Below are positions 34,373-44,202 of a stretch of 64,000 nucleotides of DNA, piece after piece; position 1 is the stretch's first letter, and each line of letters begins with the position of its first letter. Both the position numbers and the translations under genes were made by a program. The stretch spans positions 56,021 to 120,020 of the forward strand of contig CALZMQ010000006.1 in NCBI GenBank assembly GCA_945788625.1. The letters are read 5' to 3'. This stretch comes from an uncultured Woeseiaceae bacterium (lineage in GTDB: Bacteria > Pseudomonadota > Gammaproteobacteria > Steroidobacterales > Woeseiaceae). The notes under the pieces are model-generated. The model had not been told where the DNA came from. It saw nothing but the letters and a program-made list of their open reading frames with translations, and made no database searches.

Positions 34373-37300
34373 ATGGGGATACTTAGCTCACTATTTGGCG
34401 TAATCCGCTGGACACCGCCCGGCTGGCTCGCTCGAATCGGTCGCCGTCGCTTCTTCACCGGAATCGTTATTGCAGTATTGCTGGCTGGCGCGGCATTCGC
34501 TGCTTATCGCTACTACGAATCCCTGCCGAAACCTGCACGCGTGGTCGCTCACGCCACGGCACCCGGTATTACCCCAATCGTAGAGGACGAGCTGAAACCG
34601 GAGCCTCTGGCCATAAGGTTCTCCGTGCAGGTCGATCCACGCACGCCGGTTCTCACGGTCAACTCGTTCGCACGTATCGACCTGGTGGGCAAGACGGTCG
34701 AGGAGGGGATTCGCCTGCAACCCGCGATGCCTGGCGAGTGGCGATGGGAAAACGAAGCCGAGCTTCGGTTTTATCCCTCGGAGGACTGGCCGGCCGGGCA
34801 GTCGTATACCGTGCACTACGAGCCGTCGTTGTTTGCAGAGAATATCCGGCTGGACGATACGAGCACCGAATTCGAGACGCCGGATTTCTCCGCGACTGTC
34901 GATGAACTGGTTTTTTATCAGGATCCGGTCGAACGATCGACCCGCAAAGTGGTGGCCACGCTCTCGTTTACGCACCCGGTTGATGAGGAAAGCCTGCAGG
35001 ACCATTTGTCCTATGCAATGCGAGACCCGGGAACGACGGTCAAAGCCGCAGCCGAACGTGTCGACTATGAGATTACGTACGATACGCATCGGCGCAAGGC
35101 CTTCATCCATTCCGAGGTGATCGAGATACCACCGGAGGAAACCTACCTCACGATGCATTTGACGGAGGGGCTTGCACCGTCAATCGGGCCGTCGCGATTC
35201 GACCAGGAGTTGCTGCAGAACGTCCGCATACCCGACATCGCTAGCTACTTCCGTGTGCTCGATGTGCGAAGCCTGATCGTTCGCAACGAAGACGACGAGC
35301 CCGAGCAGACGGTGATCGTCGAGTTCACGGATCGTGTCAATACCGATGCCCTCCAACAGAGGCTCCAGGCTTTTCTTTTGCCCACCAGCGTCGTAATCAA
35401 CGGCCGTAAGCGGAACAACAAGCGTTGGGGTTCGCCGCGGGAAGTCACGCCGGACATCCTGTCGCAAGCCGAGGAAATCGAGTTCGAACTCAACCCGGCG
35501 GAAAACGATATTGCACAGTTTCACAGCTTGCGGATCGATGTACCGGAGGGCCGCGACGTCTATCTGAAGATCGCGCACGGTCTGCGCTCGGAGGGTGACT
35601 TCGTCATGAGCCTCCAGTACGACACGGTGGTGCGATCCGCGATCTACCCCAAGGAAGCGACGATCGCGCAGAACGGCGCTCTCCTGCCGCTCACGGGCGA
35701 GCATCGGCTGACGTTTGTGTCGCGCGGCGTCGAGACCCTGAAGGTGGAAGTAGGGCGCCTGATTGACAGCGAAGTGAATCATCTTGCCAGTCAGACCGGC
35801 GGCGACATCAAGAGTCCTTATTTCAACAACTACCTGTTCAACGAAGACAATCTGACCACGCGTACTACGCGCTTCATCGATCTCAACGTACAACATCCGA
35901 AAATGGCTGTTTATTCGAACCTCGACCTTGGTGAGTTTCTCCCCGATGGCGGCTACTACTTCATCGCCGTGCAGGGTTGGGACAGGCGTCGTGATCGCGC
36001 CATCGGCAATCGCGATCGGCGCTTTGTCCTGATCACCGATCTGGGGCTGCTCGTCAAGTCGAACGCTGACAGCAGCCAGGATGTCTTTGTGCATTCGATC
36101 GCCACTGGCCAGCCTGTCGCGGGCGCTCGTGTGGAACTCCTCGGCAAAAATGGGGTGGCCATCGTCGACCGTGCGACTGGAATCGACGGGCACGTGGAGA
36201 TGCCTGCGACAAAGGATTTCCAGCGTGAAAAAACGCCGACGGTGTTCCTGGTCCGCTCGGGCCAGGATTCGATTTTCATGCCATACGGCCGCAGCGGGCG
36301 CATGCTGCAGTATTCGCGTTTTGACATTGGCGGAGAACAGATTCGCCGGCGAACGGATGCAGATCGGCTGAAAGCGCAGTTGTTCACCGACCGCGGACTC
36401 TACCGTCCCGGCGATACGGCCAAGCTCGCGTCGATTGTCAAACGGGATGACTGGGCATCGCTCGGTAATCTGCCACTGGCCCTGCATATCAGGGATCCAC
36501 GCGGCCAGACCGTGATGAACAAGCGCCTGCAGCTTCCCGAAGGCGGTTTCTTCGAGGAGTCTTTTGCGACCGAGGCGGCATCGGCGACCGGCAACTACAA
36601 CGCGACTCTCTACCTGATCGAGGCGCAAAACCGGCGGCGCACCATTGGCAGCGCGACTTTCAAGGTCGAGGAGTTCCTGCCGGACCGATTGCGCATTCGA
36701 TCCATAATATCCGGCCAGAAGCCGCTGGGGTGGCTCAAGCCGGGCGATCTGACCTGCGACGTGACCCTCGAAAACCTGTTTGGCACGCCGGCAGAATCGC
36801 GCCGTGTAACGGGACAACTGGAGTTGAATCCAACCAGCATTCGATTCAGCAAGTACCCCGACTACGTGTTCGATGACCCGCTGCGTGAACGTGGTAACAC
36901 CGTCACATCCGTGAGCCAGGAATTGACCCCCGTCATCACGGCGCAGGACGGCACCGCCAGTCTTGCGCTGGACCTCGGTCAATACGACAAAGGCATTTAC
37001 CGCCTGACCGTATTCTCGGAAGGTTTCGAGGAAGGCGGTGGGCGCAGCGTCAAGGCTCAGGCCAGTACGATTTTGTCACCGCTCGATTACCTGATTGGCT
37101 ACAAAACCGACAGCGACCTCGAATTCCTGAATAAAGGCTCCGAGCATTCGGTGAGTTTCCTGGCCGTGGATAGCGACGCCAACACCCTGGCGCTGGCTGA
37201 TGTGACACTCTCGATCGTCGAGGAGCGCTTCGTGTCGACGCTCGTGAAACGGCCGAACGGCACCTACGCCTACCAGTCGATGCTCAGAGAAGAACCGGTC

Positions 37301-40069
37301 TCCAGCCGGTCATATTCGCTCGCCGAGCAGGGCAGCCGCTTTACGCTGCCAACCGGGCAGCCGGGCCGGTTTGCCGTGAAGATCGCCGACCAGGACGGAC
37401 TCGTTTTCAGCAAAGTGCGCTATTCCGTTGCAGGTGCACGGAACATGGCGGGCAACCTGGAGCGCAATGCAGAACTCGACCTGGTGCTGGACGGCGACAG
37501 CTTCGAAGCGGGCGAAGAAATCCGCATGGAAATCACGGCGCCTTACACGGGTACCGGATTGATCACGATCGAGCGCGACCGGGTATATGCGCATAAGTGG
37601 TTCCAGAGCGACACGAACACCAGCGTACAAACGATCCGGGTGCCGCGGAGCCTCGAAGGTAATGCGTACGTCAACGTCGCATTCGTTCGTGACCTCGACT
37701 CGCCCGAGGTCTTCGTCAGCCCGTTGAGCTATGCCGTCGCGCCGTTTTCGATTGACCGTGCGGCGCGTACGGTCGAGATCGACATGAGCGTGCCGGAACT
37801 GGTGCGGCCGGGCAGCCCACTGACTGTCTCCTATAGTGCGAACCAACCGTCTCGCATCGTCATTTACGCGGTCGACGAGGGCATACTCCAGGTTGCGAAG
37901 TACGACATGCCGGACCCGCTCGGGTTTTTCCTGCGGAAAATGGCGTTACAGGTCAATACGTTCCAGATGGTCGACCTGATTCTTCCGGATTTCGACGCGT
38001 ATGAGCGCAAAGCGTCCCCGGGTGGCGGCGAAGCCGCGGGCCTGGCAGGCCGTAACCTGAATCCGTTCCGACGCAAGACCGAGGCGCCTATTGCGTTCTG
38101 GTCAGGCATTGTCGATGCCGGCCCGGACGAAAAAACCGTGACTTTCGACGTGCCCGACTATTTCAACGGGCAATTGCGGATCATGGCAGTCGCCGTGGCG
38201 GACACGGCTGTCGGGCGCTCCCAGGACAAAGCGCTCGTGCGCGGCCCTTTCGTGATTACACCGAATGTACTGACGGCCGCTGCGCCGGGCGACGAATTCG
38301 ACGTCACTGTCGGGGTATCGAACAATCTCGAGGGCTCGGGCGAAAAAGCGGCCATTGTATTGACCGCCGCGCCATCCGAACAACTGGAAATCATTGGTGA
38401 CAACAAGGTCGATCTGCAGATAGACGAGGGCCGGGAAGGGCGTGCCAGGTTCCGCGTTCGGGCACTCGACATTCTCGGCGCCGCGGCACTGGTGTTCGAA
38501 GCGCAGAGCGGCGACGAATCCGCACGACTTTCCGCCACGCTGAGTGTTCGTCCATCGGTCGCCTATATTTCAACCGTGGCCGCCGGCACTGACGATGCCG
38601 ACCCGCTGGCGCTCGATTTCGAACGTACGCTTTATGCGGAGTTCGCCCGACAATCGGCGGCTGCGTCGGTCAGTCCGCTGGTACTCACGGACGGACTTCT
38701 GAATTACCTCGCCGCTTTTCCGCACGCCTGTGCCGAACAAATCGTCAGCAAGGTATTTCCGCAGATCGGTTTTCTCGGTAGCGGGGACTATGCGGTAGAC
38801 GAGGCAAAGATCCGCAAGGGATTCGATGACACGGTCTTCAAGCTTCGTAGCCGCCAGACACCGGAAGGATGGTTCCGATTCTGGAGCACATCGCAGGAAC
38901 CGGTGCACTTCGCCAGCGTGTATATCATGCATTTCTTTACCGATGCGCAGTCGCTCGGTTTGTCAGTGCCCCGCGACATGCAGGATTCGGGACTCGGGTA
39001 CCTGCGGCAACTGGCCGGCTATGAAGTCACCACATTGGTGGATGCACGATTGCGGGCCTATGCCATCTATGTGCTGACACGTAATGGCACTGTTACGACG
39101 AATTACCTGACCAACCTGCATGAGTACCTGGAGAGAGATCACAAGGACGCATGGCGCAGTGACCTCACGGCCGCCTATATGGCCGCAAGCTACGACATGC
39201 TGAAGCAGTCCTCCCTCGGCGAGCAGTTGATCGGTGATTACGAGATGGGCTCGGGAGACGAGATGGTGAGCGACTTCGACACGCGCCTCGGCCGCGACGC
39301 GCAGTATGTGTACCTCCTGGCGCGACATTTCCCGGATCGGTTTGGTGACATCGACGCCGTCGCGATTCAGAACCTGGTGGCTCCTGTCATGCAAAACCGC
39401 TTCAATACACTCTCGTCCGCCTACACGGTACTCGCCCTCGGCGCCTATACCCAGGCGACATTCGACCGGGCGGGTGCCGTCAAGCTGGCAATTTCCGATG
39501 CTACGGAGGGTGCAGAGCGGATTCTTGCCGAGGCGGCCACCTTCGCCCGCGCGCAGATGGACAACAGTGTCGGGTCGCTGCAGGTCAGTGGTTCCGGTGG
39601 CAACGAGGTCTATTACGTGTTGTCGCAGACGGGATTCGACAAAACGCCGCCCACCGATGCCCTGGCCGACGGCCTGGAGATCTACCGGGAGTATCTCGAT
39701 GCCAACGACGATCCCGTCACCTCGGCACAGGTTGGCGACGAGTTGACGGTGCGCTTGCGGGTCCGGTCTACCGGGCGGCCGCGCACGAACGTCGCCGTCG
39801 TCGACATGCTGCCGGGCGGCTTCGAGGTGTTGACCGAGTCGATACGCAACCAGTACCAGGACTGGTACGCGGACTACAGGGACGTCAGGGAAGACCGTGT
39901 CGTGATCTATGGCACGTTCACAGACCGCATTGCCGAGATCCGCTATCGCGTCAAGCTTACCAATCCCGGCGACTTCGTTCTGCCGTCGGCTTTTGCAGGT
40001 TCGATGTACGATCGCAGCATCCAGGCCCGTACCAAGCCGGGCCGGTTCGAGGTAAGGGCTGTTCAATGA
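34373..40069 (+). CDS. Bacterial alpha-2-macroglobulin, membrane anchored
   Basis: 1898 residues. An N-terminal helix (about 27-45) anchors it in the inner membrane, instead of the lipobox found in E. coli YfhM. Then come the MG-type beta domains, a bait region and, at residues 1453-1456, the thioester CAEQ (the usual bacterial form is CLEQ) followed by a helical toroid of the TED domain and a C-terminal receptor-type domain. It traps periplasmic proteases by covalent capture. The next gene, PbpC, overlaps it by ATGA, the classic pair for defence of peptidoglycan against attack. GGGG lies near the ATG. Confidence 0.93.
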   Translation: MGILSSLFGVIRWTPPGWLARIGRRRFFTGIVIAVLLAGAAFAAYRYYESLPKPARVVAHATAPGITPIVEDELKPEPLAIRFSVQVDPRTPVLTVNSFARIDLVGKTVEEGIRLQPAMPGEWRWENEAELRFYPSEDWPAGQSYTVHYEPSLFAENIRLDDTSTEFETPDFSATVDELVFYQDPVERSTRKVVATLSFTHPVDEESLQDHLSYAMRDPGTTVKAAAERVDYEITYDTHRRKAFIHSEVIEIPPEETYLTMHLTEGLAPSIGPSRFDQELLQNVRIPDIASYFRVLDVRSLIVRNEDDEPEQTVIVEFTDRVNTDALQQRLQAFLLPTSVVINGRKRNNKRWGSPREVTPDILSQAEEIEFELNPAENDIAQFHSLRIDVPEGRDVYLKIAHGLRSEGDFVMSLQYDTVVRSAIYPKEATIAQNGALLPLTGEHRLTFVSRGVETLKVEVGRLIDSEVNHLASQTGGDIKSPYFNNYLFNEDNLTTRTTRFIDLNVQHPKMAVYSNLDLGEFLPDGGYYFIAVQGWDRRRDRAIGNRDRRFVLITDLGLLVKSNADSSQDVFVHSIATGQPVAGARVELLGKNGVAIVDRATGIDGHVEMPATKDFQREKTPTVFLVRSGQDSIFMPYGRSGRMLQYSRFDIGGEQIRRRTDADRLKAQLFTDRGLYRPGDTAKLASIVKRDDWASLGNLPLALHIRDPRGQTVMNKRLQLPEGGFFEESFATEAASATGNYNATLYLIEAQNRRRTIGSATFKVEEFLPDRLRIRSIISGQKPLGWLKPGDLTCDVTLENLFGTPAESRRVTGQLELNPTSIRFSKYPDYVFDDPLRERGNTVTSVSQELTPVITAQDGTASLALDLGQYDKGIYRLTVFSEGFEEGGGRSVKAQASTILSPLDYLIGYKTDSDLEFLNKGSEHSVSFLAVDSDANTLALADVTLSIVEERFVSTLVKRPNGTYAYQSMLREEPVSSRSYSLAEQGSRFTLPTGQPGRFAVKIADQDGLVFSKVRYSVAGARNMAGNLERNAELDLVLDGDSFEAGEEIRMEITAPYTGTGLITIERDRVYAHKWFQSDTNTSVQTIRVPRSLEGNAYVNVAFVRDLDSPEVFVSPLSYAVAPFSIDRAARTVEIDMSVPELVRPGSPLTVSYSANQPSRIVIYAVDEGILQVAKYDMPDPLGFFLRKMALQVNTFQMVDLILPDFDAYERKASPGGGEAAGLAGRNLNPFRRKTEAPIAFWSGIVDAGPDEKTVTFDVPDYFNGQLRIMAVAVADTAVGRSQDKALVRGPFVITPNVLTAAAPGDEFDVTVGVSNNLEGSGEKAAIVLTAAPSEQLEIIGDNKVDLQIDEGREGRARFRVRALDILGAAALVFEAQSGDESARLSATLSVRPSVAYISTVAAGTDDADPLALDFERTLYAEFARQSAAASVSPLVLTDGLLNYLAAFPHACAEQIVSKVFPQIGFLGSGDYAVDEAKIRKGFDDTVFKLRSRQTPEGWFRFWSTSQEPVHFASVYIMHFFTDAQSLGLSVPRDMQDSGLGYLRQLAGYEVTTLVDARLRAYAIYVLTRNGTVTTNYLTNLHEYLERDHKDAWRSDLTAAYMAASYDMLKQSSLGEQLIGDYEMGSGDEMVSDFDTRLGRDAQYVYLLARHFPDRFGDIDAVAIQNLVAPVMQNRFNTLSSAYTVLALGAYTQATFDRAGAVKLAISDATEGAERILAEAATFARAQMDNSVGSLQVSGSGGNEVYYVLSQTGFDKTPPTDALADGLEIYREYLDANDDPVTSAQVGDELTVRLRVRSTGRPRTNVAVVDMLPGGFEVLTESIRNQYQDWYADYRDVREDRVVIYGTFTDRIAEIRYRVKLTNPGDFVLPSAFAGSMYDRSIQARTKPGRFEVRAVQ

Positions 40070-42399
40070 CGCCGAGGCGCGCAATTGTCGGCATCGTATC
40101 GCTCATCCTGTTGGTCGGGGTGATGGCGATCGTGTTTTGCCCACGACCAGGGCTGTACGGTGATGCAGACTTCTCCGCGGCTGTGGAAGACCGCCATGGC
40201 CGTCTGCTTCGCCTGGAGCTTGCGAACGATGATCGGTATCGCCTAAAAGTGCCGCTCGATCAGGTTGCGCCAGCGGCAATCGACGCAACTCTGCTCTACG
40301 AAGACAGGCACTACCGGTATCATCCGGGCGTGAATCCCGGTGCTCTATTCAGGGCCGCCTGGTCCACCTACGTGAGCCGCGAACGTGTCGTTGGCGGTTC
40401 CACGATAACGATGCAGCTCGCGAGACTTCGATTTTCCCTGGAAACCCGGCGCTTGAGTGGCAAGCTCGTGCAGATTGCAAGAGCCATTCAGCTGGAACGC
40501 CATTACACCAAGGATGAGATCCTGGAAGCGTATCTGAACCTCGCTCCCTACGGCGGAAACATCGAAGGCATTGGCACGGCCGCGCTGATCTACTTCGACA
40601 AACCGGCGTCGCAGCTCAGTCTGCCCGAAGCGCAAGCGCTGGCGGTGATCCCACAGAACCCTGCGCGGCGAAACCCGCAGACCTCGACGGGATACGCCCA
40701 GATGATGGAGGCAAGGGCTCGGCTGCTTGGGCTCTGGAAGGACCGCATTCCAACGGACGACGAGAGTATTGCCCAATTCGATTTGCCGTTGGAGCTGCGG
40801 TCGACAAAGGCGTTACCGTATATCGCGCCGCACTTCTCACGAGATTTGCTGCAAGATCATCCGCGACTTCAGGGGCTGCTCACGACGACAATTGACTGGC
40901 CGACGCAGGCAGCGCTGGAGCGACAGCTTGTTCATTACGTTGAAAGTCGCGCTGCAGTCGGCATCGACAATGCCGCCGCGATGCTGATCGACCATCGCAG
41001 CATGGAGGTCCACGCGGTTGTCGGATCGGCAGATTTCTTTGCCGACCGGATTTCGGGCCAGGTAAACGGGGCACGTGCCAAGCGGTCGCCCGGGTCAACG
41101 CTCAAGCCGTTCGTTTACGGACTCGCAATCGACCAGGGGCTCATCCATCCCATGAGCCTGATGAAGGACGCACCCAAACGCTTCGCGGCATACACGCCCG
41201 AGAATTTCGATCGGGGCTTCATGGGACCGATCTCGGCTCAGGATGCGTTGATCTACAGCCGCAACGTACCGGCAATTGACCTCCTGGCACGAGTCGGTCA
41301 TGACGAATTCCATGCGTTCCTGATCGAGTCAGGCATCTCGGGTCTCAAAGACCCGGATCACTACGGACTTGCCATGATCCTGGGCGGTAACGAACTTACG
41401 ATGGAAGAACTCGTTCGACTGTACGCGATGCTTGCGAATGGCGGGACCTTGAGACCCCTCAGGTATGTAAGACACGAAAACCGGGCATACGATGCTCGCC
41501 GGCTGCTGAGTCCGGAATCCAGTTTCCTGGTCCTCGATATGCTGCGCAAGAACCCGCGGCCCGATGCCCTGGCTATCGACAATACCGCAATGCAGATGCC
41601 GATCGCTTGGAAAACGGGAACGTCTTACGCCTATCGCGACGCATGGACCGTGGGAATCGTGGGTCCTTACGTATTGGCGGTCTGGGTCGGCAATTTCGAT
41701 GGTTCGAGCAATGCGTCGTTTGTCGGTCGAAAGGCTGCCGCGCCGTTGTTCTTCAGTATTGCGGACGAATTGTCAGCCGGATTGCCGGGCGAATATCTGA
41801 ATACCGCGCCGCCAGCGAATCTCAATTTACGCCGGGTAGCAATGTGTACCAGAACCGGCGACCTGCCTGGCCGGCATTGCCCGCAAACCAGGGAATCCTG
41901 GTTCGTGCCGGGAGTCTCGCCCATCAAGGTTTCGGAGGTGCATCGCGCAATAAGGGTGAGTAACTCGACCGGTGAACGTGCCTGCGATTACGATCCGCAG
42001 ACCAGCCATGAGGAAGTTTTTGAATTCTGGCCATCGGACATCTTGCGGGTATTCCGCAAGGCAGGTGTCGCGGTGCGACGACCGCCGCCCTGGGGAACGG
42101 ACTGCGCGCTGGATTTGCAGGCAGCTACGGGCCTGGCGCCGCAAATCACATCGCCGTCAAACACGCTGACCTACCATCTACAGCCAAACAGGACCGAAGA
42201 CGAGCGCTTGCCGCTGACGGCAGTCACCGATGCCGACGTTCGATGGCTGTACTGGTTCGCGAACGACCGCTTCATAGCGAAAGCTGAACGCGATGAGCCT
42301 GTGTTTTGGCGACCGGATGTCGGCGACTACGATATCTTCGCCGTCGACGATCTCGGCCGCAGCGCATCGACCACGTTGTCAGTATCGGTCGCGCAATGA
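40066..42399 (+). CDS. pbpC: Penicillin-binding protein 1C
   Basis: 777 residues. Membrane helix about 8-25; glycosyltransferase 51 domain with YEDRHYRYHPGVNPGAL and GGSTITMQLARL; transpeptidase with SPGSTLKP (active Ser344 in STLK), YSRN (SxN) and KTGTSYAYRD (KTG). A C-terminal BiPBP_C-type domain follows. It polymerises glycan strands and is proposed to repair wall next to the alpha-2-macroglobulin encoded upstream, with which it overlaps by four bases. Complete and of normal length. A strong hairpin spans its stop codon. Confidence 0.95.
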   Translation: MTPRRAIVGIVSLILLVGVMAIVFCPRPGLYGDADFSAAVEDRHGRLLRLELANDDRYRLKVPLDQVAPAAIDATLLYEDRHYRYHPGVNPGALFRAAWSTYVSRERVVGGSTITMQLARLRFSLETRRLSGKLVQIARAIQLERHYTKDEILEAYLNLAPYGGNIEGIGTAALIYFDKPASQLSLPEAQALAVIPQNPARRNPQTSTGYAQMMEARARLLGLWKDRIPTDDESIAQFDLPLELRSTKALPYIAPHFSRDLLQDHPRLQGLLTTTIDWPTQAALERQLVHYVESRAAVGIDNAAAMLIDHRSMEVHAVVGSADFFADRISGQVNGARAKRSPGSTLKPFVYGLAIDQGLIHPMSLMKDAPKRFAAYTPENFDRGFMGPISAQDALIYSRNVPAIDLLARVGHDEFHAFLIESGISGLKDPDHYGLAMILGGNELTMEELVRLYAMLANGGTLRPLRYVRHENRAYDARRLLSPESSFLVLDMLRKNPRPDALAIDNTAMQMPIAWKTGTSYAYRDAWTVGIVGPYVLAVWVGNFDGSSNASFVGRKAAAPLFFSIADELSAGLPGEYLNTAPPANLNLRRVAMCTRTGDLPGRHCPQTRESWFVPGVSPIKVSEVHRAIRVSNSTGERACDYDPQTSHEEVFEFWPSDILRVFRKAGVAVRRPPPWGTDCALDLQAATGLAPQITSPSNTLTYHLQPNRTEDERLPLTAVTDADVRWLYWFANDRFIAKAERDEPVFWRPDVGDYDIFAVDDLGRSASTTLSVSVAQ

Positions 42400-42422
42400 G
42401 CCGAAATTAGCTCATTGCGCGA
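42389..42422. terminator. Hairpin terminator over the pbpC stop codon
   Basis: TCGCGCAATGAGC (42389-42401) and its exact complement GCTCATTGCGCGA (42410-42422) form a 13-bp stem with loop CGAAATTA; the TGA stop lies in the left arm. There is no T tract on either strand right after it, so it may act as a bidirectional 3' end stabiliser between the convergent pbpC and beta-helix genes. Confidence 0.5.
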
Positions 42423-42474
42423 TTCTCACAAGGCTCTGACTGGCCTGTTCGACGTTGTTGTGTGAAGTACTCGA

Positions 42475-43554
42475 TCAGAAGCCCGTGCAGAAGACATCGG
42501 CTGGCGTCGCGCCTAAGAACTGAGCACTCGATTCCTCATCGGTGCAAACGACGTTGCCACCGAAATTGGAGTCGATGCCGACACCATCAAAGCCCAGCAA
42601 GCCGGAGTCGAACTCCAACCGTATTCCAGATCCCTGGTTGAAGTTGATGAACGCATTATCAATCTGCACGCTCGAATGTATGTTGGCGTCAATGCCGTGA
42701 TTCTGATTGCTGGTGATACCGGCCCCGTTGCCAATGTGAATATCACCGGCGCGTGCCTCGATACCATTGAAGTTCGCGAAGATAATCGACTCTTCCATAC
42801 TGACCGAGGAGCCGGATCTCAGGGAGATACCGCTCTCGGAATGGCCGTGAATCGCCACGAGCCGGGTTTTTGCAGACGAGTTGTCACTGATTGCGAGGCC
42901 GATATTGCCGTTGTTCGATACTTCGGTCTCCTGCAGCGACAGGGACGAGTTCATGCTGGCCTCGATGCCGGAGCCGTTCCCCGTGACAAGGATCCTCTCT
43001 GTCCTCAGGCCCGAGTCTTCTGTCACGGTGATTGCCTGGTTGGGTTGGCCGGCCACGAACGAGTCGATGATCCTGGCATTTGAACCGGTCAACAGGAGGC
43101 CATGATCACCGGTGTTGCCGGTTATCTGTCCGCCGGAAAAGCGAACCATGGCCCCGTCGAGGGCGACAATGCCACTGTCAGCATTATCCAGAACGCTAAC
43201 GCCATTCATGCGCGTGCGACCGCCCCATACGACCAGCCCGTTTCCGGGGCCCGTGATGGTCAGGTCTTGCAACAGCACGTTGCTGGGACCAAAAATACGT
43301 ACCTGTCCGACAATCGTGGCACCGTCTTGACCTACGATACTTACGCGATCACGGGCGATAGTGACGAACTCCTCGCAGGTGCCTTTGACACGGATACCCA
43401 GGCCATCGGCATTACCCTTCGCGGTTTCCAACGCGGCCTGCAGAGACTGTCCATTGTCGCAGTCGACTGTCTTTTCTACGGCTGCCGCAGGTGCCACGGC
43501 AAGTGCAATACCGATAATCGTTGCCAGCGTCGTTTTCAGGATCAGACCAATCAT
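42475..43554 (-). CDS. Exported right-handed beta-helix protein
   Basis: 359 residues from the ATG at 43554, preferred because AAGGAGGT lies 5 bases before it and a signal peptide follows (MIGLILKTTLATIIGIALAVAPAAA). The mature chain repeats short strands with N, G, V and S in a pattern such as GLVVWGGRTRMNGVSVLDNADSG, GNGSGIEASMNSS and NGIEARAGDIHIGNGAGI, the parallel beta-helix of pectate-lyase-like proteins. No catalytic residues can be assigned. It may bind or cut a polysaccharide. The 244 bases upstream hold no clear gene. Confidence 0.78.
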   Translation of the reverse strand: MIGLILKTTLATIIGIALAVAPAAAVEKTVDCDNGQSLQAALETAKGNADGLGIRVKGTCEEFVTIARDRVSIVGQDGATIVGQVRIFGPSNVLLQDLTITGPGNGLVVWGGRTRMNGVSVLDNADSGIVALDGAMVRFSGGQITGNTGDHGLLLTGSNARIIDSFVAGQPNQAITVTEDSGLRTERILVTGNGSGIEASMNSSLSLQETEVSNNGNIGLAISDNSSAKTRLVAIHGHSESGISLRSGSSVSMEESIIFANFNGIEARAGDIHIGNGAGITSNQNHGIDANIHSSVQIDNAFINFNQGSGIRLEFDSGLLGFDGVGIDSNFGGNVVCTDEESSAQFLGATPADVFCTGF

Positions 43555-43798
43555 AGATACCTCCTTCGCGTTGCGAAGCGCATGATTCTTAAGAGTGGCA
43601 GCCCGGCGATCTTGGGGCCCTTCGTGGCGTCGCGGGAGGCGTCGCGGAGGAGGCGAGGACCCGTGGCTTTGCGTCGCTGACTTTTGCCAGCTTTGCCTTT
43701 GTCGGGACAATTATGAGCTGTGAGAGCGGGCCGTCAATTCTGGGATGTACGTAATGTGCGCCAAGGGTTGAGCCTTGCTGTTCACGAGGTGCTACGCG

Positions 43799-44059
43799 TC
43801 AGAATTTGCCGTTGTCGTTTTTCCATTCGCTCTGTGGTGCGACTTTTTCGGTGGTGTCCCAATGCTCCACGACTTTACCCTTTGCGAGTCGAAACAGATC
43901 GTAGAAGTCGGTATGTACACCGGCGTAGTTGCCCTCGCTGCCTTCGTGAGTCTGGGGATTGTGCTGAATGTACTTCGCTTCGTTGACGACGGCGATAGGG
44001 CCTGGATCACCGGTCTCGATGCTTTTCAGTAATGCCCGAATCTGGTCTTTCTTTGTCAC
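43799..44059 (-). CDS. Internally deleted copy of the SnoaL-like protein
   Basis: 86 residues from a GTG (AGGA 7 bases upstream). It equals the start and the end of the 252-residue protein encoded at 48327-49085 joined in frame: DQIRALLKSIETGDPGPIAV... then FYDLFRLAKGKVVEHWDTTEK... NDNGKF. The 166 missing codons correspond to the region between two 9-bp repeats in the parent. The product could fold only as a single chimeric cone or not at all, so it may be a decaying gene or a dominant partner of its paralog. Confidence that it derives from the parent is high; that it is made is unknown. Confidence 0.55.
   Translation of the reverse strand: MTKKDQIRALLKSIETGDPGPIAVVNEAKYIQHNPQTHEGSEGNYAGVHTDFYDLFRLAKGKVVEHWDTTEKVAPQSEWKNDNGKF
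43932..43940. repeat. Deletion junction CCCTCGCTG in the short SnoaL copy
   Basis: The 9-base word CCCTCGCTG occurs once here, flanked on the left by sequence matching the end and on the right by sequence matching the start of the parental gene. In the parent the same word occurs twice, at 48460 and 48958, so this is the recombination scar. Confidence 0.7.
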
Positions 44060-44202
44060 TGCAATTCCTGGACGTCCGCGAATGCGAGGCAACGGGTAAA
44101 CTCCATGCTGCGAGAACTGTCACGGGGATCTTTTGGCCATTATATCGCCCCTGCGGAGTCCGCATCGCGACGCGGGCCGCGAATCGGGGCCCGTTGTTGC
44201 GA

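Noticed and set aside
35180..36982. 600-codon open frame antisense to the alpha-2-macroglobulin gene
   Set aside because: It is the mirror of a well-recognised long gene; high GC and codon bias leave the opposite frame open. The product has no domain and lacks a ribosome site.
38963..40084. 373-codon antisense frame over the A2M/PbpC junction
   Set aside because: It overlaps two sure genes and has shadow-like composition.
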